Source of the DNA: a virus | Direction: 5' to 3' (one strand) | Length of the DNA: 50,740 nt | IMG/VR virus record: IMGVR_UViG_3300006754_000028 | Coordinates: 1 to 50,740 of that record | Part shown: positions 34,137-41,420 of the stretch, piece by piece | Layout: every line of letters begins with the position of its first letter | Numbering within the stretch: position 1 is the stretch's first letter | Position numbers and translations under genes: made by a program | The notes under the pieces: generated by a model | Told to the model about the DNA's origin: nothing | Database searches by the model: none | The model's input: only the letters and a program-made list of their open reading frames with translations

Positions 34137-34441
34137 GCCTCTCCGTGGTGTATCGTCGTAGCCACTGTCACCACGTCCCTGACCGACCCGTCCTCTGCCA
34201 CCAACGCGCCGCCTGGAATCACCGCGACCAGATCCATGTCTGGATCCTCGACGATGATGCAGTCGGCGGGATGGAAGCCGCGAAGGGTGGCGTTGCGGGC
34301 ACGGATCTTGTTTCCCGTAAGCCCAGCTATGAGCCTCCCCGCGCTTTTGAGAGCCTCCTCAATCGAGGGGTACTCGACCCTGACCTTGGTCTGCGGGGTC
34401 AGGGTCTTGCCCTCCCTCCTTGCTATGTACACCTCGAACAT
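34133..34441 (-). CDS. Hypothetical protein
   Basis: A 102-residue protein, MFEVYIARREGKTLTPQTK, with alternating strands and the segment HPADCIIVEDPDMDLVAV. It is the last gene of the leftward annealing protein/exonuclease operon and starts by TGATG overlap with its neighbour. No family is recognised. Confidence 0.65.
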   Translation of the reverse strand: MFEVYIARREGKTLTPQTKVRVEYPSIEEALKSAGRLIAGLTGNKIRARNATLRGFHPADCIIVEDPDMDLVAVIPGGALVAEDGSVRDVVTVATTIHHGEA

Positions 34442-34878
34442 CAGAACGGCAGGGGATCGAGTTCTACTTTCTTAACAGGGTGGCGGATGTATCCAGCAAC
34501 CGCATACGCCTGATCAAGATCGCAGGGCACGTCATGGAGGGTTACGCCAATGGCGTACTTATCAACCATATACATGAAGTCAGTCACAATGACCTCATGT
34601 TTGTTCTGCTGCATCATCACCCTGAAGAGTAGCTGCATGCACCTTCCGACATTCAAATCCCAGTCTGGATGAGCTTCGGCTTTTTTAGCCTCTGCCTCCA
34701 CCCACTCAAGTGTGATCGCAGGCAGTACGCTTTCCACCGCCTCTTCGACTTCTTTGCAGTACGTTGCCATTGTTATTTTCCTTGGCTGGTTGTTTGTTTC
34801 TTTTTGGAACTGATCCCAGTCATCCTGAGTCCAGTCCTCTCTGTCTTTCATGCTCCAATGGTTATTTTCACTACTCAC
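34441..34878 (-). CDS. Hypothetical protein downstream of the exonuclease
   Basis: A 145-residue acidic protein. I chose a GTG at 34878 (VSSENNHWSMKDREDW) because AAAGGAGAAAAAA precedes it and it overlaps the exonuclease stop; an ATG at 34908 in the same frame would overlap the exonuclease by 38 bases. The protein is Trp-, Asp- and Gln-rich at the start and helical later (CMQLLFRVMMQQNKHEV). It belongs to the recombination operon; role unknown. Confidence 0.65.
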   Translation of the reverse strand: MSSENNHWSMKDREDWTQDDWDQFQKETNNQPRKITMATYCKEVEEAVESVLPAITLEWVEAEAKKAEAHPDWDLNVGRCMQLLFRVMMQQNKHEVIVTDFMYMVDKYAIGVTLHDVPCDLDQAYAVAGYIRHPVKKVELDPLPF

Positions 34879-35434
34879 TTTTTTCTCCTTTTGTGATTGT
34901 GTTGTCATGCTGGCGTCTTAATAGACACCAGTAAAGTCTTCTGCAGTCTTCAGCGTCTTTCAGAGCAGTGTGCGCTCCCTTGCTGCTCCAATGCAGAAAT
35001 GTCCTTATTTTGTCTAGACTTAGTGACTTCAGCCCCATAGGCATTAAATGCTCATGCACCAATGTCACCGTATCGATCTTTGTCCACGGAAATGTATCAG
35101 GAGCGTCAATCCTCTTGCACTCCTCGCGGTAGAACTCGGCGTCAAACGCAATGTTGTGCCCGACGACAATGTCGCCCTTGCGCCATTTGTTCCACAAGTG
35201 ATCCTGGTAGACCTCCTCAAAAGTCGGCGCATCGTCCCACTTCTCCTTTGCAGAGTCGTACCCGTTGATCTGTAGCGCCATGGGGTCGGCATCCTCTATC
35301 CGCTTCGGCTTGACCCGCGAAGACCATGTCTCAACACGACCGTCACCATAGTCGGTGATAATCGCAATCTCGATTATTTCATGGACTGAAGCGTCCAGAC
35401 CCGTGGTCTCTGTATCTATGAAGTGAATAGCCAT
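34871..35434 (-). CDS. DnaQ-like (DEDDh) 3'-5' exonuclease
   Basis: A 187-residue nuclease with the exonuclease motifs of the DEDDh family: FIDTETTG (about 5-12, two acidic metal ligands), VVGHNIAFDAEF (motif II) and HTALKDAE (motif III with the catalytic His). It should remove nucleotides from 3' ends of DNA or RNA using two divalent metal ions. It is encoded directly after a Rad52-like annealing protein, so it probably supplies or trims single-strand ends for annealing-type recombination. AAGGAGTTGAC is the ribosome site. Confidence 0.85.
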   Translation of the reverse strand: MAIHFIDTETTGLDASVHEIIEIAIITDYGDGRVETWSSRVKPKRIEDADPMALQINGYDSAKEKWDDAPTFEEVYQDHLWNKWRKGDIVVGHNIAFDAEFYREECKRIDAPDTFPWTKIDTVTLVHEHLMPMGLKSLSLDKIRTFLHWSSKGAHTALKDAEDCRRLYWCLLRRQHDNTITKGEKSE

Positions 35435-35435
35435 G

Positions 35436-36128
35436 TCAACTCCTTATCGCCAGGAACTGCTGCTCCGCTTTTTCCAGCCATTCCACGCACTTGTTCCGTG
35501 TCTCCTGATCCATCTGGCTTGGTCGTGGTTTTCCTTCCATCTCCAGGTACACCACAAGGTCGCCGTAGCACTTGTTCATCCGCTGCAGAACCCCCTGGAA
35601 CCTAGACCTGTCCTTGTCCCACGACGGGTGCTGGGTGGACAGCATCTTTGGCGGCTGCACAGATTCCAGTTTCACAGGTTGCTTAGGCTCGCTGTTCATG
35701 TGCTTGCGGATCTGCCTTTCATTCTTGCTCCATAGCTCCAGACCCAGCCCGTGCAAGCCAATAGCCTTGACCAGCGCCCTCTGTATGGTGTCCGAGATGT
35801 CACGGGAGGTCACTGCCTGCACCTTCTTTCCGTTCATCCTGTCGTCCATGATCGGCTGCCAGCATATCATCTCCACATCGCCGACCGTAACGCCAACCTT
35901 TACCATCACCCCGCAGCCGTCTGGCGATACGAAGTAGGGCATGCCAGACGTTGGATTCTCATACGCTTGCCAAGTGGCATCTGGGTGGTCGTGCTTCAGC
36001 AGTGCCCAGGCGTCGCACCAGCTTATGTACTTGGGCTGGAACTTGCCGCCCTTTTTCATCAGGACGTACTCGTCCACGTTAATCTTGTATAGATCCCTGA
36101 AAGTATTCTTCTTTGTTCTTGCAGCCAT
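35436..36128 (-). CDS. Single-strand annealing protein (DUF1071, Rad52-like)
   Basis: A 230-residue protein with the DUF1071 signature: KYISWCDAWALLKHDHPDA near the N-terminus, VKVGVTVGDVEMICWQPIMDD in the middle and DTIQRALVKAIGLHGLGLEL before a variable tail. DUF1071 proteins are phage recombinases of the Rad52/Sak superfamily that coat single-stranded DNA and anneal complementary strands. The C-terminal 80 residues, with a Pro/Lys-rich linker, may recruit host SSB. It is the first gene of a leftward operon with an exonuclease, divergent from the RusA operon. Confidence 0.8.
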   Translation of the reverse strand: MAARTKKNTFRDLYKINVDEYVLMKKGGKFQPKYISWCDAWALLKHDHPDATWQAYENPTSGMPYFVSPDGCGVMVKVGVTVGDVEMICWQPIMDDRMNGKKVQAVTSRDISDTIQRALVKAIGLHGLGLELWSKNERQIRKHMNSEPKQPVKLESVQPPKMLSTQHPSWDKDRSRFQGVLQRMNKCYGDLVVYLEMEGKPRPSQMDQETRNKCVEWLEKAEQQFLAIRS

Positions 36129-36162
36129 AAATCCTCCTTATAGGTTTGCTTTGCTCTTACAT

Positions 36163-36191
36163 ATTATATTGTGTAAGAATAAATGCAACTC
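36163..36191 (-). promoter_or_regulatory. Probable leftward promoter of the recombination operon
   Basis: A perfect TATAAT is read on the - strand at 36168-36163, about 35 bp before the annealing-protein ATG. The hexamer 17 bp upstream is GAGTTG, a poor -35, so activation or a non-standard contact may be needed. Confidence 0.4.
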
Positions 36192-36196
36192 TTTTG

Positions 36197-36225
36197 TTGA
36201 CTTCGGACATATTTTGGTTTACCTT
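36197..36225 (+). promoter_or_regulatory. Possible rightward promoter of the RusA/modification operon
   Basis: TTGACT (36197-36202), a 17-bp spacer and TACCTT (36220-36225) lie upstream of the first gene of the rightward operon. The -35 is good and the -10 weak. The region is AT-rich compared with its surroundings. Confidence 0.35.
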
Positions 36226-36262
36226 TACTAAGAGTTTATGTAAGACCTGCAAGGAGGTACAA

Positions 36263-36574
36263 ATGACAACCAAGACAACAACGCTTGGACACCATCTTTT
36301 CCAGAAGTGGGCTGCCCAGATGGGCGGTCAAAAGAAGAACCCAGACAAGCCTAGTACAGCAACCCTGGACGAGATCCGAAGGTCGATGAACAGGCGATGC
36401 ACCGACATCAAGGGATACCGTTTCATCAAACAGATAAACGGTATGTGGTTCTGGTTGGAGGACACCACAGCTCCAGTCAGACCAATAATGGCGTACCGCA
36501 GAGCCATCAGGCGGGTGACGCAGAAGCAAGTACCCATCGACGCATGGGAGATCGAGTACAGGGGCGAAGAATGA
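36263..36574 (+). CDS. Hypothetical basic protein, first gene of the RusA operon
   Basis: A 103-residue protein starting MTTKTTTLGHHLFQKWAAQ, with AAGGAGGTAC before the ATG. Basic overall (RRSMNRRC, YRRAIRRVTQKQ), suggesting nucleic-acid contact. The ATGA overlap with RusA indicates coupling. No family is recognised. Confidence 0.7.
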   Translation: MTTKTTTLGHHLFQKWAAQMGGQKKNPDKPSTATLDEIRRSMNRRCTDIKGYRFIKQINGMWFWLEDTTAPVRPIMAYRRAIRRVTQKQVPIDAWEIEYRGEE

Positions 36575-37050
36575 ACATCAGCATGGAGGATGGCAAAGCC
36601 GTCATCAACGGTCGGCGCTGGATCTGCATAGACAGTGTCAAGATTGACGGCGAGCCGATGGCGAAGGGAAGACCCAGGGTCACCAGGACGCATACGTTCA
36701 CCCCCCTTAAGACAAGGAGGGCGCAGAGAAGGATAGCCGAGGCTTTCCAGGATCATCTAGGAGGTGAAGAGGGCTGGCCGTTTGAGCTGGACTGCCCCGT
36801 AATGATAGTGTGCCGTTTCTGGCACGGGCGACCGAAGAGGCTCCAGAGGAAAAAGGATCCGTCGGAGGAGATTCCCAAGCAGACCAAGCCCGACCTGGAC
36901 AACCTGGTCAAGCTTGTGAAGGACAGCATAAACGATGCTGGCTATTGGGAGGACGACAAACACAACTGCACGTTCATCGCAGAGAAGATGTACTGCGCCA
37001 AGGAAGAGGAACCAAGAACAACAATAGACATCTACATACTGGAGGAATAA
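36571..37050 (+). CDS. rusA: RusA-type Holliday junction resolvase
   Basis: A 159-residue endonuclease. It contains KGRPRVTR (about 32-39), found near the start of the RusA fold, and the signature TKPDLDNLVKLVKD then INDAGYWEDD, which holds the conserved Asp residues that bind magnesium. RusA dimers cut four-way DNA junctions. Here it would resolve branched intermediates before packaging, complementing the annealing protein and exonuclease encoded leftward. It is longer than E. coli RusA (120) because of an N-terminal extension and an insertion (RFWHGRPKRLQRKK). The ATG overlaps both neighbours. Confidence 0.85.
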   Translation: MNISMEDGKAVINGRRWICIDSVKIDGEPMAKGRPRVTRTHTFTPLKTRRAQRRIAEAFQDHLGGEEGWPFELDCPVMIVCRFWHGRPKRLQRKKDPSEEIPKQTKPDLDNLVKLVKDSINDAGYWEDDKHNCTFIAEKMYCAKEEEPRTTIDIYILEE

Positions 37051-37880
37051 TGTGGATACCACTACCCATGAAATACGTGAGCGAGCGTGATGACTACAGA
37101 CAACCAGCGAAGGAATCCGAAGCCTGGAGTTGGTTGTGGACGCAGAGAATACTGCTCAGGAGAGAGCCGTCACAGAGGGAGATCAGCAAGGCTCTGTGCT
37201 GGTCAAGGCACAAGGTCAGACAGCTACAGAAAGACGTTGACCAATTCGCCGACCAGTACTTTAAAAAGACGAGAACCAAAGTTGTACCAATCGGACACGA
37301 TTATATGGGGGGTGTAGAGCAAACTCCAACCAAAGGACAACCAGAAAACAACCAGGTTCCGACCACTTCTGTACCAGAAACCGACCACCCTCCTCCTACA
37401 ACTCCCAGCGAAACGGCGACACAGCAGCCCCTATACAGTAAAAGTAAAAGAACAAGTACATCTATTAATAAAAATATTAATTTATTAAATGTCGGTGTCG
37501 GCAAAGGGGTGGTGGAGGCTCACATAAGCAAGTCTCTAGCCGAGGTCTACAATCACTGGCACAGTCACAAGAAGACAGCCAAGGCAATAAGGAAGGCGCA
37601 GGTCAAGACCATAAGAAGCGCCTTGAAGGTACACACAGTTGAAGAGTGCAAGCTGATAATAGACTACGTCTTTCTTGGCGACAACTGGTGGACTGAAAAC
37701 AACACCAAGATTGAATCAATCCTGAACAGCAAGAATGCAGGTGGGCTACTGGAGGATGCGGAAGAGTGGAAGCGCAAGCCGCAGAAGATGTCAGCCCTTC
37801 CACCCCAGACCCTTTTACCGCAGGAAGAACAACCAAAACAACAACCAAAGAAACGCAAAATCTACAAGAGGATAACGTAA
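37050..37880 (+). CDS. Replication initiator/organiser-like protein
   Basis: A 276-residue protein starting MWIPLPMKYVSERDDY at a TAATG overlap with rusA. The N-terminal 80 residues form a winged-helix-like unit (EPSQREISKALCWSRHKVRQ). A Pro/Thr/Gln-rich linker follows, then a C-terminal helical domain (KAIRKAQVKTIRSALKVHTV, then CKLIIDYVFLGDNWW and AGGLLEDAEEW). This is the plan of phage replisome organisers of the lambda O/DnaD type, which bind the origin and load helicase. An AT-rich stretch inside the linker (37,440-37,490) could be an origin, as in lambda O, but iterons were not identified. Confidence 0.6.
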   Translation: MWIPLPMKYVSERDDYRQPAKESEAWSWLWTQRILLRREPSQREISKALCWSRHKVRQLQKDVDQFADQYFKKTRTKVVPIGHDYMGGVEQTPTKGQPENNQVPTTSVPETDHPPPTTPSETATQQPLYSKSKRTSTSINKNINLLNVGVGKGVVEAHISKSLAEVYNHWHSHKKTAKAIRKAQVKTIRSALKVHTVEECKLIIDYVFLGDNWWTENNTKIESILNSKNAGGLLEDAEEWKRKPQKMSALPPQTLLPQEEQPKQQPKKRKIYKRIT

Positions 37881-38638
37881 TGGCAGATCAAGAAACAATC
37901 AGCGAGTGCATGTGGCTTATCGTTTACAATTTCATGGCTTCTCACAACTATGACAAGCAGTTGAGTTGGATCAACGGCGCGGAGGAATCATGGTTCTACG
38001 CATTCGAGGACTTATACGATGAAAACGAAGTTAAAATTCAAAAGAGGATACTCAACGAGCATTTGAGGGAGGGCATCAAGGAGTTCATGGCGTGTTACGA
38101 GGGAACCTATTTCCCGACCCTGGCGCAGGTCAGCACATACATGAAGAATAACTACAGCCACCGAGACAGGGAGAGGGAGGAGAGGGACTTCAAGGACTGC
38201 GAAGACTGCAATGGCGGATTCAGGCTCGGCGCTATGCATGTTCGCAAGCACAGCCCAATACATGGGGATTATGTGGATGCGGATAAATTTCAGCTAGCCT
38301 GCGAGTGCGAGGCTGGAAGGGAGAGGATAAAGCGGGGCACGAAGCACCACCAGACGTTCACTGACTGGGCGTCGGAAAGCCCCAAGGTGATTAAGTGGTG
38401 GTTGACTGACAGTGCGAACCCAGTATTGCCAAGTGAGGCGATCATATCGGAGTGGAGGCTGAACCTGTCTAGGAAGAAGGCTGAGAGGGGCGGCGAGAAC
38501 TTCTATCTGAAACACGTCCTGGCTATGGACGCCAATGCAAAGAGGCGGGATGAGCTGCGCATCTCCAGGGGTGAGGAGCCTCTGGACAGGCGTGAGTTCG
38601 TCGAGGAAAACCGCCCAGTGGGATGGTTCCTGAGATGA
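37880..38638 (+). CDS. Hypothetical replication-associated protein with Cys-rich centre
   Basis: A 252-residue protein whose ATG overlaps the stop of the initiator-like gene (TAATG). It has an aromatic helical N-terminus (MADQETISECMWLIVYNFMA), a Cys-containing centre (KDCEDCNGGF and ACECEAG) that could bind zinc, and a basic C-terminal part. Its place after an initiator-like gene is where helicase loaders (lambda P or DnaC type) are encoded, but no P-loop is present. Function is unproven. Confidence 0.6.
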   Translation: MADQETISECMWLIVYNFMASHNYDKQLSWINGAEESWFYAFEDLYDENEVKIQKRILNEHLREGIKEFMACYEGTYFPTLAQVSTYMKNNYSHRDREREERDFKDCEDCNGGFRLGAMHVRKHSPIHGDYVDADKFQLACECEAGRERIKRGTKHHQTFTDWASESPKVIKWWLTDSANPVLPSEAIISEWRLNLSRKKAERGGENFYLKHVLAMDANAKRRDELRISRGEEPLDRREFVEENRPVGWFLR

Positions 38639-39318
38639 CTGACCGCTACACCCACATCATTCCGTATATGGCGGCAAGCACCAACAAGGTCAACGAGAGG
38701 TGGCTCGGTCAGTATCCATGGAGGTGGCTGCTGTCGCCTTTCCGACCCAACGGTGCTGATGTCAACAAATGCCTGGGGTACGCCATCGACAACGGCGCGT
38801 TTGTCTACGGCAACAGGGAGCTTCCATTCGACCCAGACCCTTTCATGCGGGATGTTGACAGGTACGGGGAGAGAGCTGACTGGGTGGTGATACCCGATGT
38901 TCTGTGCGACAAGGACGCCACGCTGGATCAGGCTGACAGGTGGATAGGCGTGCTTGACGGTCTGCCCCTTCTCATCGTCGCCCAGGACGGGATGGTGGAG
39001 GAGGACTTGGAACCCTTCTGCAGCAGGGGAATCGGCATCTTCATCGGAGGATCGACGGAGTTCAAACTGGCGTCAATACCATGGCTAGCCCAGCTCTGCA
39101 CAAGGAATGATGTGCTGTGCCATGTCGGCAGGGTAAACACAGCCAGGAGGATGGACATCTGCATAAACGGTCGCGCCCACAGTTTCGACGGCAGCGGCAT
39201 GGCTATATTCGAGGACACTGCAAGGCTGATGACGCAGAAGCTGATGATGCTGGAATCAGACATGTTCCCAAGGGACTTCAACACAATAAAGCAAAAATAC
39301 ATAAGGAGCGAACAATGA
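38635..39318 (+). CDS. DpdA-like DNA 7-deazaguanine transglycosylase (TGT superfamily)
   Basis: A 227-residue protein with motifs that I recognise from phage DpdA/TGT-like enzymes: IDNGAF (51-56), VIPDVLCD (85-92), GIFIGGSTEFK (134-144), HVGRVNT (163-169) and SFDGS (183-187). These enzymes replace guanine in DNA by a 7-deazaguanine such as preQ0, protecting phage DNA from host restriction. It is short and lacks the zinc site of tRNA-guanine transglycosylases, as phage DpdA variants do. The QueC-like synthetase two genes downstream supports the call. The start is at the ATGA overlap; an ATG four codons upstream exists. Confidence 0.7.
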   Translation: MTDRYTHIIPYMAASTNKVNERWLGQYPWRWLLSPFRPNGADVNKCLGYAIDNGAFVYGNRELPFDPDPFMRDVDRYGERADWVVIPDVLCDKDATLDQADRWIGVLDGLPLLIVAQDGMVEEDLEPFCSRGIGIFIGGSTEFKLASIPWLAQLCTRNDVLCHVGRVNTARRMDICINGRAHSFDGSGMAIFEDTARLMTQKLMMLESDMFPRDFNTIKQKYIRSEQ

Positions 39319-39569
39319 ATTTCGGACAGAGGATAATGGACATACTGAAGGGACTGGGTGTCAGCTACCTGGACTTCTGCAGGCGTTGCGGCGCAAGCCA
39401 CAGCACCCTGAACAGGTGGGCGGGTGGACAGACCCCTAGGGTTGACTACTTCGTCTGCGCCTGTGAGACACTTGCCAACATCAGGGGTCAGACAATTGAT
39501 GATGTCATACAGGAGATGCTCTGGTCTGTGCCAGAGTACAAGCTTGCAAAGAAGAGGGAGCAGTCATGA
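39315..39569 (+). CDS. XRE-family helix-turn-helix protein
   Basis: An 84-residue protein that is nearly all one XRE/Cro domain: an N-terminal helix (FGQRIMDILKGLGVSYLDF), recognition helix region CGASHSTLNRWAGGQTPRV and a final helix with IDDVIQEML. It is probably a DNA-binding regulator. It is embedded between the DpdA-like and QueC-like genes with four-base overlaps on both sides, so it may control this operon. AAGGAGCGAACA is the ribosome site. Confidence 0.75.
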   Translation: MNFGQRIMDILKGLGVSYLDFCRRCGASHSTLNRWAGGQTPRVDYFVCACETLANIRGQTIDDVIQEMLWSVPEYKLAKKREQS

Positions 39570-40138
39570 AGCCGAGACCGATCATACTCTGCAGCGGTGG
39601 AATAGACAGCCTGGCGCTTACCGTCATGGCTGTAACCAGGGGACTAGACCCCTTGCTGCTGCACATACAGTACGACCATCCAGCCGCCCGGGAGGAACTG
39701 GAAGCAGTGCGAAAGATATACAGCGCGTTTGCAGGATCATGCAAACTGCGTTTGCAGGAGATGGAAATAAACAGCTCACCGCTGGACAGCGGCATAGGTG
39801 AGCCAGGGCCCAGGGTGGTCAGGGGAAGGAACCTGATGCTTATCGCCGCAGCGTTGAACGCCTCACAGAGTGGAGACTACAACCAGATATGGATAGGATG
39901 CACCAAAGAGGACGACGAGCACTACTGGGACTGCAGGGACACCTTCATACACGCCCTCAACATATTGATCAAAGACGGGGTCGGAGTAGCTGCGCCTCTA
40001 ATCAACATGACCAGGAAACAAATACTCGTCATGATACCAGAACCAATTCAATACCTGGCATGGAGCTGTTACCAACCGTACTGCGGTGTGCCCTGCGGAA
40101 GGTGTAATTCATGCCTTCAGGGGGGCGGCAATGACTGA
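39566..40138 (+). CDS. QueC-like 7-cyano-7-deazaguanine synthase
   Basis: A 190-residue PP-loop ATPase. SGGIDS (10-15) is the ATP pyrophosphatase loop, RGRNLML (86-92) corresponds to the QueC substrate loop (P-G-R-N), and the C-terminal CYQPYCGVPCGRCNSC (168-183) supplies the zinc-binding cysteines of QueC. QueC converts CDG to preQ0 through an amide intermediate with ATP and ammonia. It is 30-40 residues shorter than bacterial QueC. With the DpdA-like enzyme it should provide preQ0 or ADG for DNA. No folE, queD or queE homolog is in the window, so earlier steps must be host-encoded or elsewhere. Confidence 0.8.
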   Translation: MKPRPIILCSGGIDSLALTVMAVTRGLDPLLLHIQYDHPAAREELEAVRKIYSAFAGSCKLRLQEMEINSSPLDSGIGEPGPRVVRGRNLMLIAAALNASQSGDYNQIWIGCTKEDDEHYWDCRDTFIHALNILIKDGVGVAAPLINMTRKQILVMIPEPIQYLAWSCYQPYCGVPCGRCNSCLQGGGND

Positions 40139-40997
40139 CGAGAGACTGACTAATGCGCGACCGATCGTATCGGTCAGCGGGGGGAAGGACAGCACAGCCA
40201 TGTGCCTGCATCTGTTCGAACTAGGCTACACGAAGGACGACTTCGACCGCGTGTTCATGGACACTGGGTGGGAGCATGCTGACACCTACAAGTACTTGGA
40301 CAAACTGGAGGAGACCATCGGGCCGATCACCAGGCTGCAGGCTGACATCAAGATCCGCCCAGGAATGGAGAAGGAGGTCGAGCGTTTCGAGGCAAGGATC
40401 GGCCGCTACAGTCCCATGATCCGATACATAATAAACGACACAATCTTCCCTTCCGGGGCGGCCAAGTGGTGTACGCGGAAATTAAAGATCGAACCCATAT
40501 CTAAATATTTCGACAGCCTTGACTTTGAATTTGTCAACCTGGTCGGCATCCGACGGGAGGAATCCCCACGTCGATCCCAGATGACTGAATGGGAGTGGAA
40601 CGACGGATGGGACTGCTGGGTCTGGCGTCCGCTGATAGCCTGGACTGAGAATCAGGTCATCGACATACACCGCCGATGGAACCTCGTGCCCAACCGACTG
40701 TACCTGAACGGCTCGACAAGGGTGGGCTGCTACCCATGCGTGTATGTAAAGAAGTCAGCGGTCAAGAACCTGGACGATGCCAGGGTGGATCTGATCAGGG
40801 ATCTAGAGGAGACCGTCAACCGGCTGGCAAGCGCAAAGAAGCCGGGCATCAAAAGACTGTCCTTCTTCCCCCGCCTGGATGGCATCGACGAGGTTGTCCA
40901 GTGGAGCAGGACAGCCTACGGAGGAAAGCAGTTCGAGATGTTTTCATCTGAAGAACCGACCTGCGTCAGATGGGGAATGTGCGAGTTCAAAGATTAA
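40131..40997 (+). CDS. PAPS-reductase/DndC-like PP-loop enzyme
   Basis: A 288-residue protein of the phosphoadenosine-phosphosulfate reductase superfamily. SGGKDS (16-21) is the PP-loop, MDTGWEH (43-49) the following strand, KWCTRKLK (112-119) and GCYPC (199-203) provide cysteines, and GIRREES (139-145) matches the nucleotide pocket; TCVRWGMCEF at the end holds further cysteines. Members of this family include sulfonucleotide reductases and DndC, which carries an iron-sulfur cluster in DNA phosphorothioation. It overlaps the QueC-like gene by eight bases, so a role in the same DNA modification is plausible, although phage homologs also occur alone. The substrate is unknown. Confidence 0.75.
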   Translation: MTDERLTNARPIVSVSGGKDSTAMCLHLFELGYTKDDFDRVFMDTGWEHADTYKYLDKLEETIGPITRLQADIKIRPGMEKEVERFEARIGRYSPMIRYIINDTIFPSGAAKWCTRKLKIEPISKYFDSLDFEFVNLVGIRREESPRRSQMTEWEWNDGWDCWVWRPLIAWTENQVIDIHRRWNLVPNRLYLNGSTRVGCYPCVYVKKSAVKNLDDARVDLIRDLEETVNRLASAKKPGIKRLSFFPRLDGIDEVVQWSRTAYGGKQFEMFSSEEPTCVRWGMCEFKD

Positions 40998-41045
40998 CTC
41001 TTGCAAAAACCATGATCACTTGCTATCATTTCTGCAGGAGGTGGT

Positions 41046-41420
41046 GTGGCGCAGCCGTCATGGATGGATCCGAACCTGAAGAGAGGAATGAGGGCGTACC
41101 TGCTTCGGCAGAGAACCCGAATAACTTGGCGCAAGATAGCAGACCGCCTGGGATACTCAAGCCTGGAAGGCGCAAGAAGCGCAGCCCTGAGATACAGCAG
41201 AAAGCGAAGGCTTCCATGGCCGGTACTTAACCTGACCAGGGGCTTCCTGTACTACCAGCAGAATCTAGACGGCGAAAGCTGGAAGGAGATAGCGCACGAC
41301 TGGCAGCAGCCAGGACTGGAGGGCAGGAACCGCGTCCAGAACTGCGCCAGGGTGTGGGCTAAAAGGCATGACATGCCGTGGCCCCCAGAGAATACGGCTA
41401 CTTGTAACGATAGTCAGTAG
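41046..41420 (+). CDS. Protein with two tandem HTH-like units
   Basis: A 124-residue basic protein that appears to be an internal duplication. Unit 1 is RAYLLRQRTRITWRKIADRL, ending KRRLPWP; unit 2 is GFLYYQQNLDGESWKEIAHD, ending KRHDMPWP. Both have the pattern helix, TW/SW-x-x-I-A helix, then an Arg-rich helix and a PWP ending, like a homeodomain/SANT-type helix-turn-helix. It is probably DNA-binding. The start is a GTG at 41046, just after GCAGGAGG. It overlaps the convergent gene at 41398 by 23 bases. Confidence 0.6.
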   Translation: MAQPSWMDPNLKRGMRAYLLRQRTRITWRKIADRLGYSSLEGARSAALRYSRKRRLPWPVLNLTRGFLYYQQNLDGESWKEIAHDWQQPGLEGRNRVQNCARVWAKRHDMPWPPENTATCNDSQ

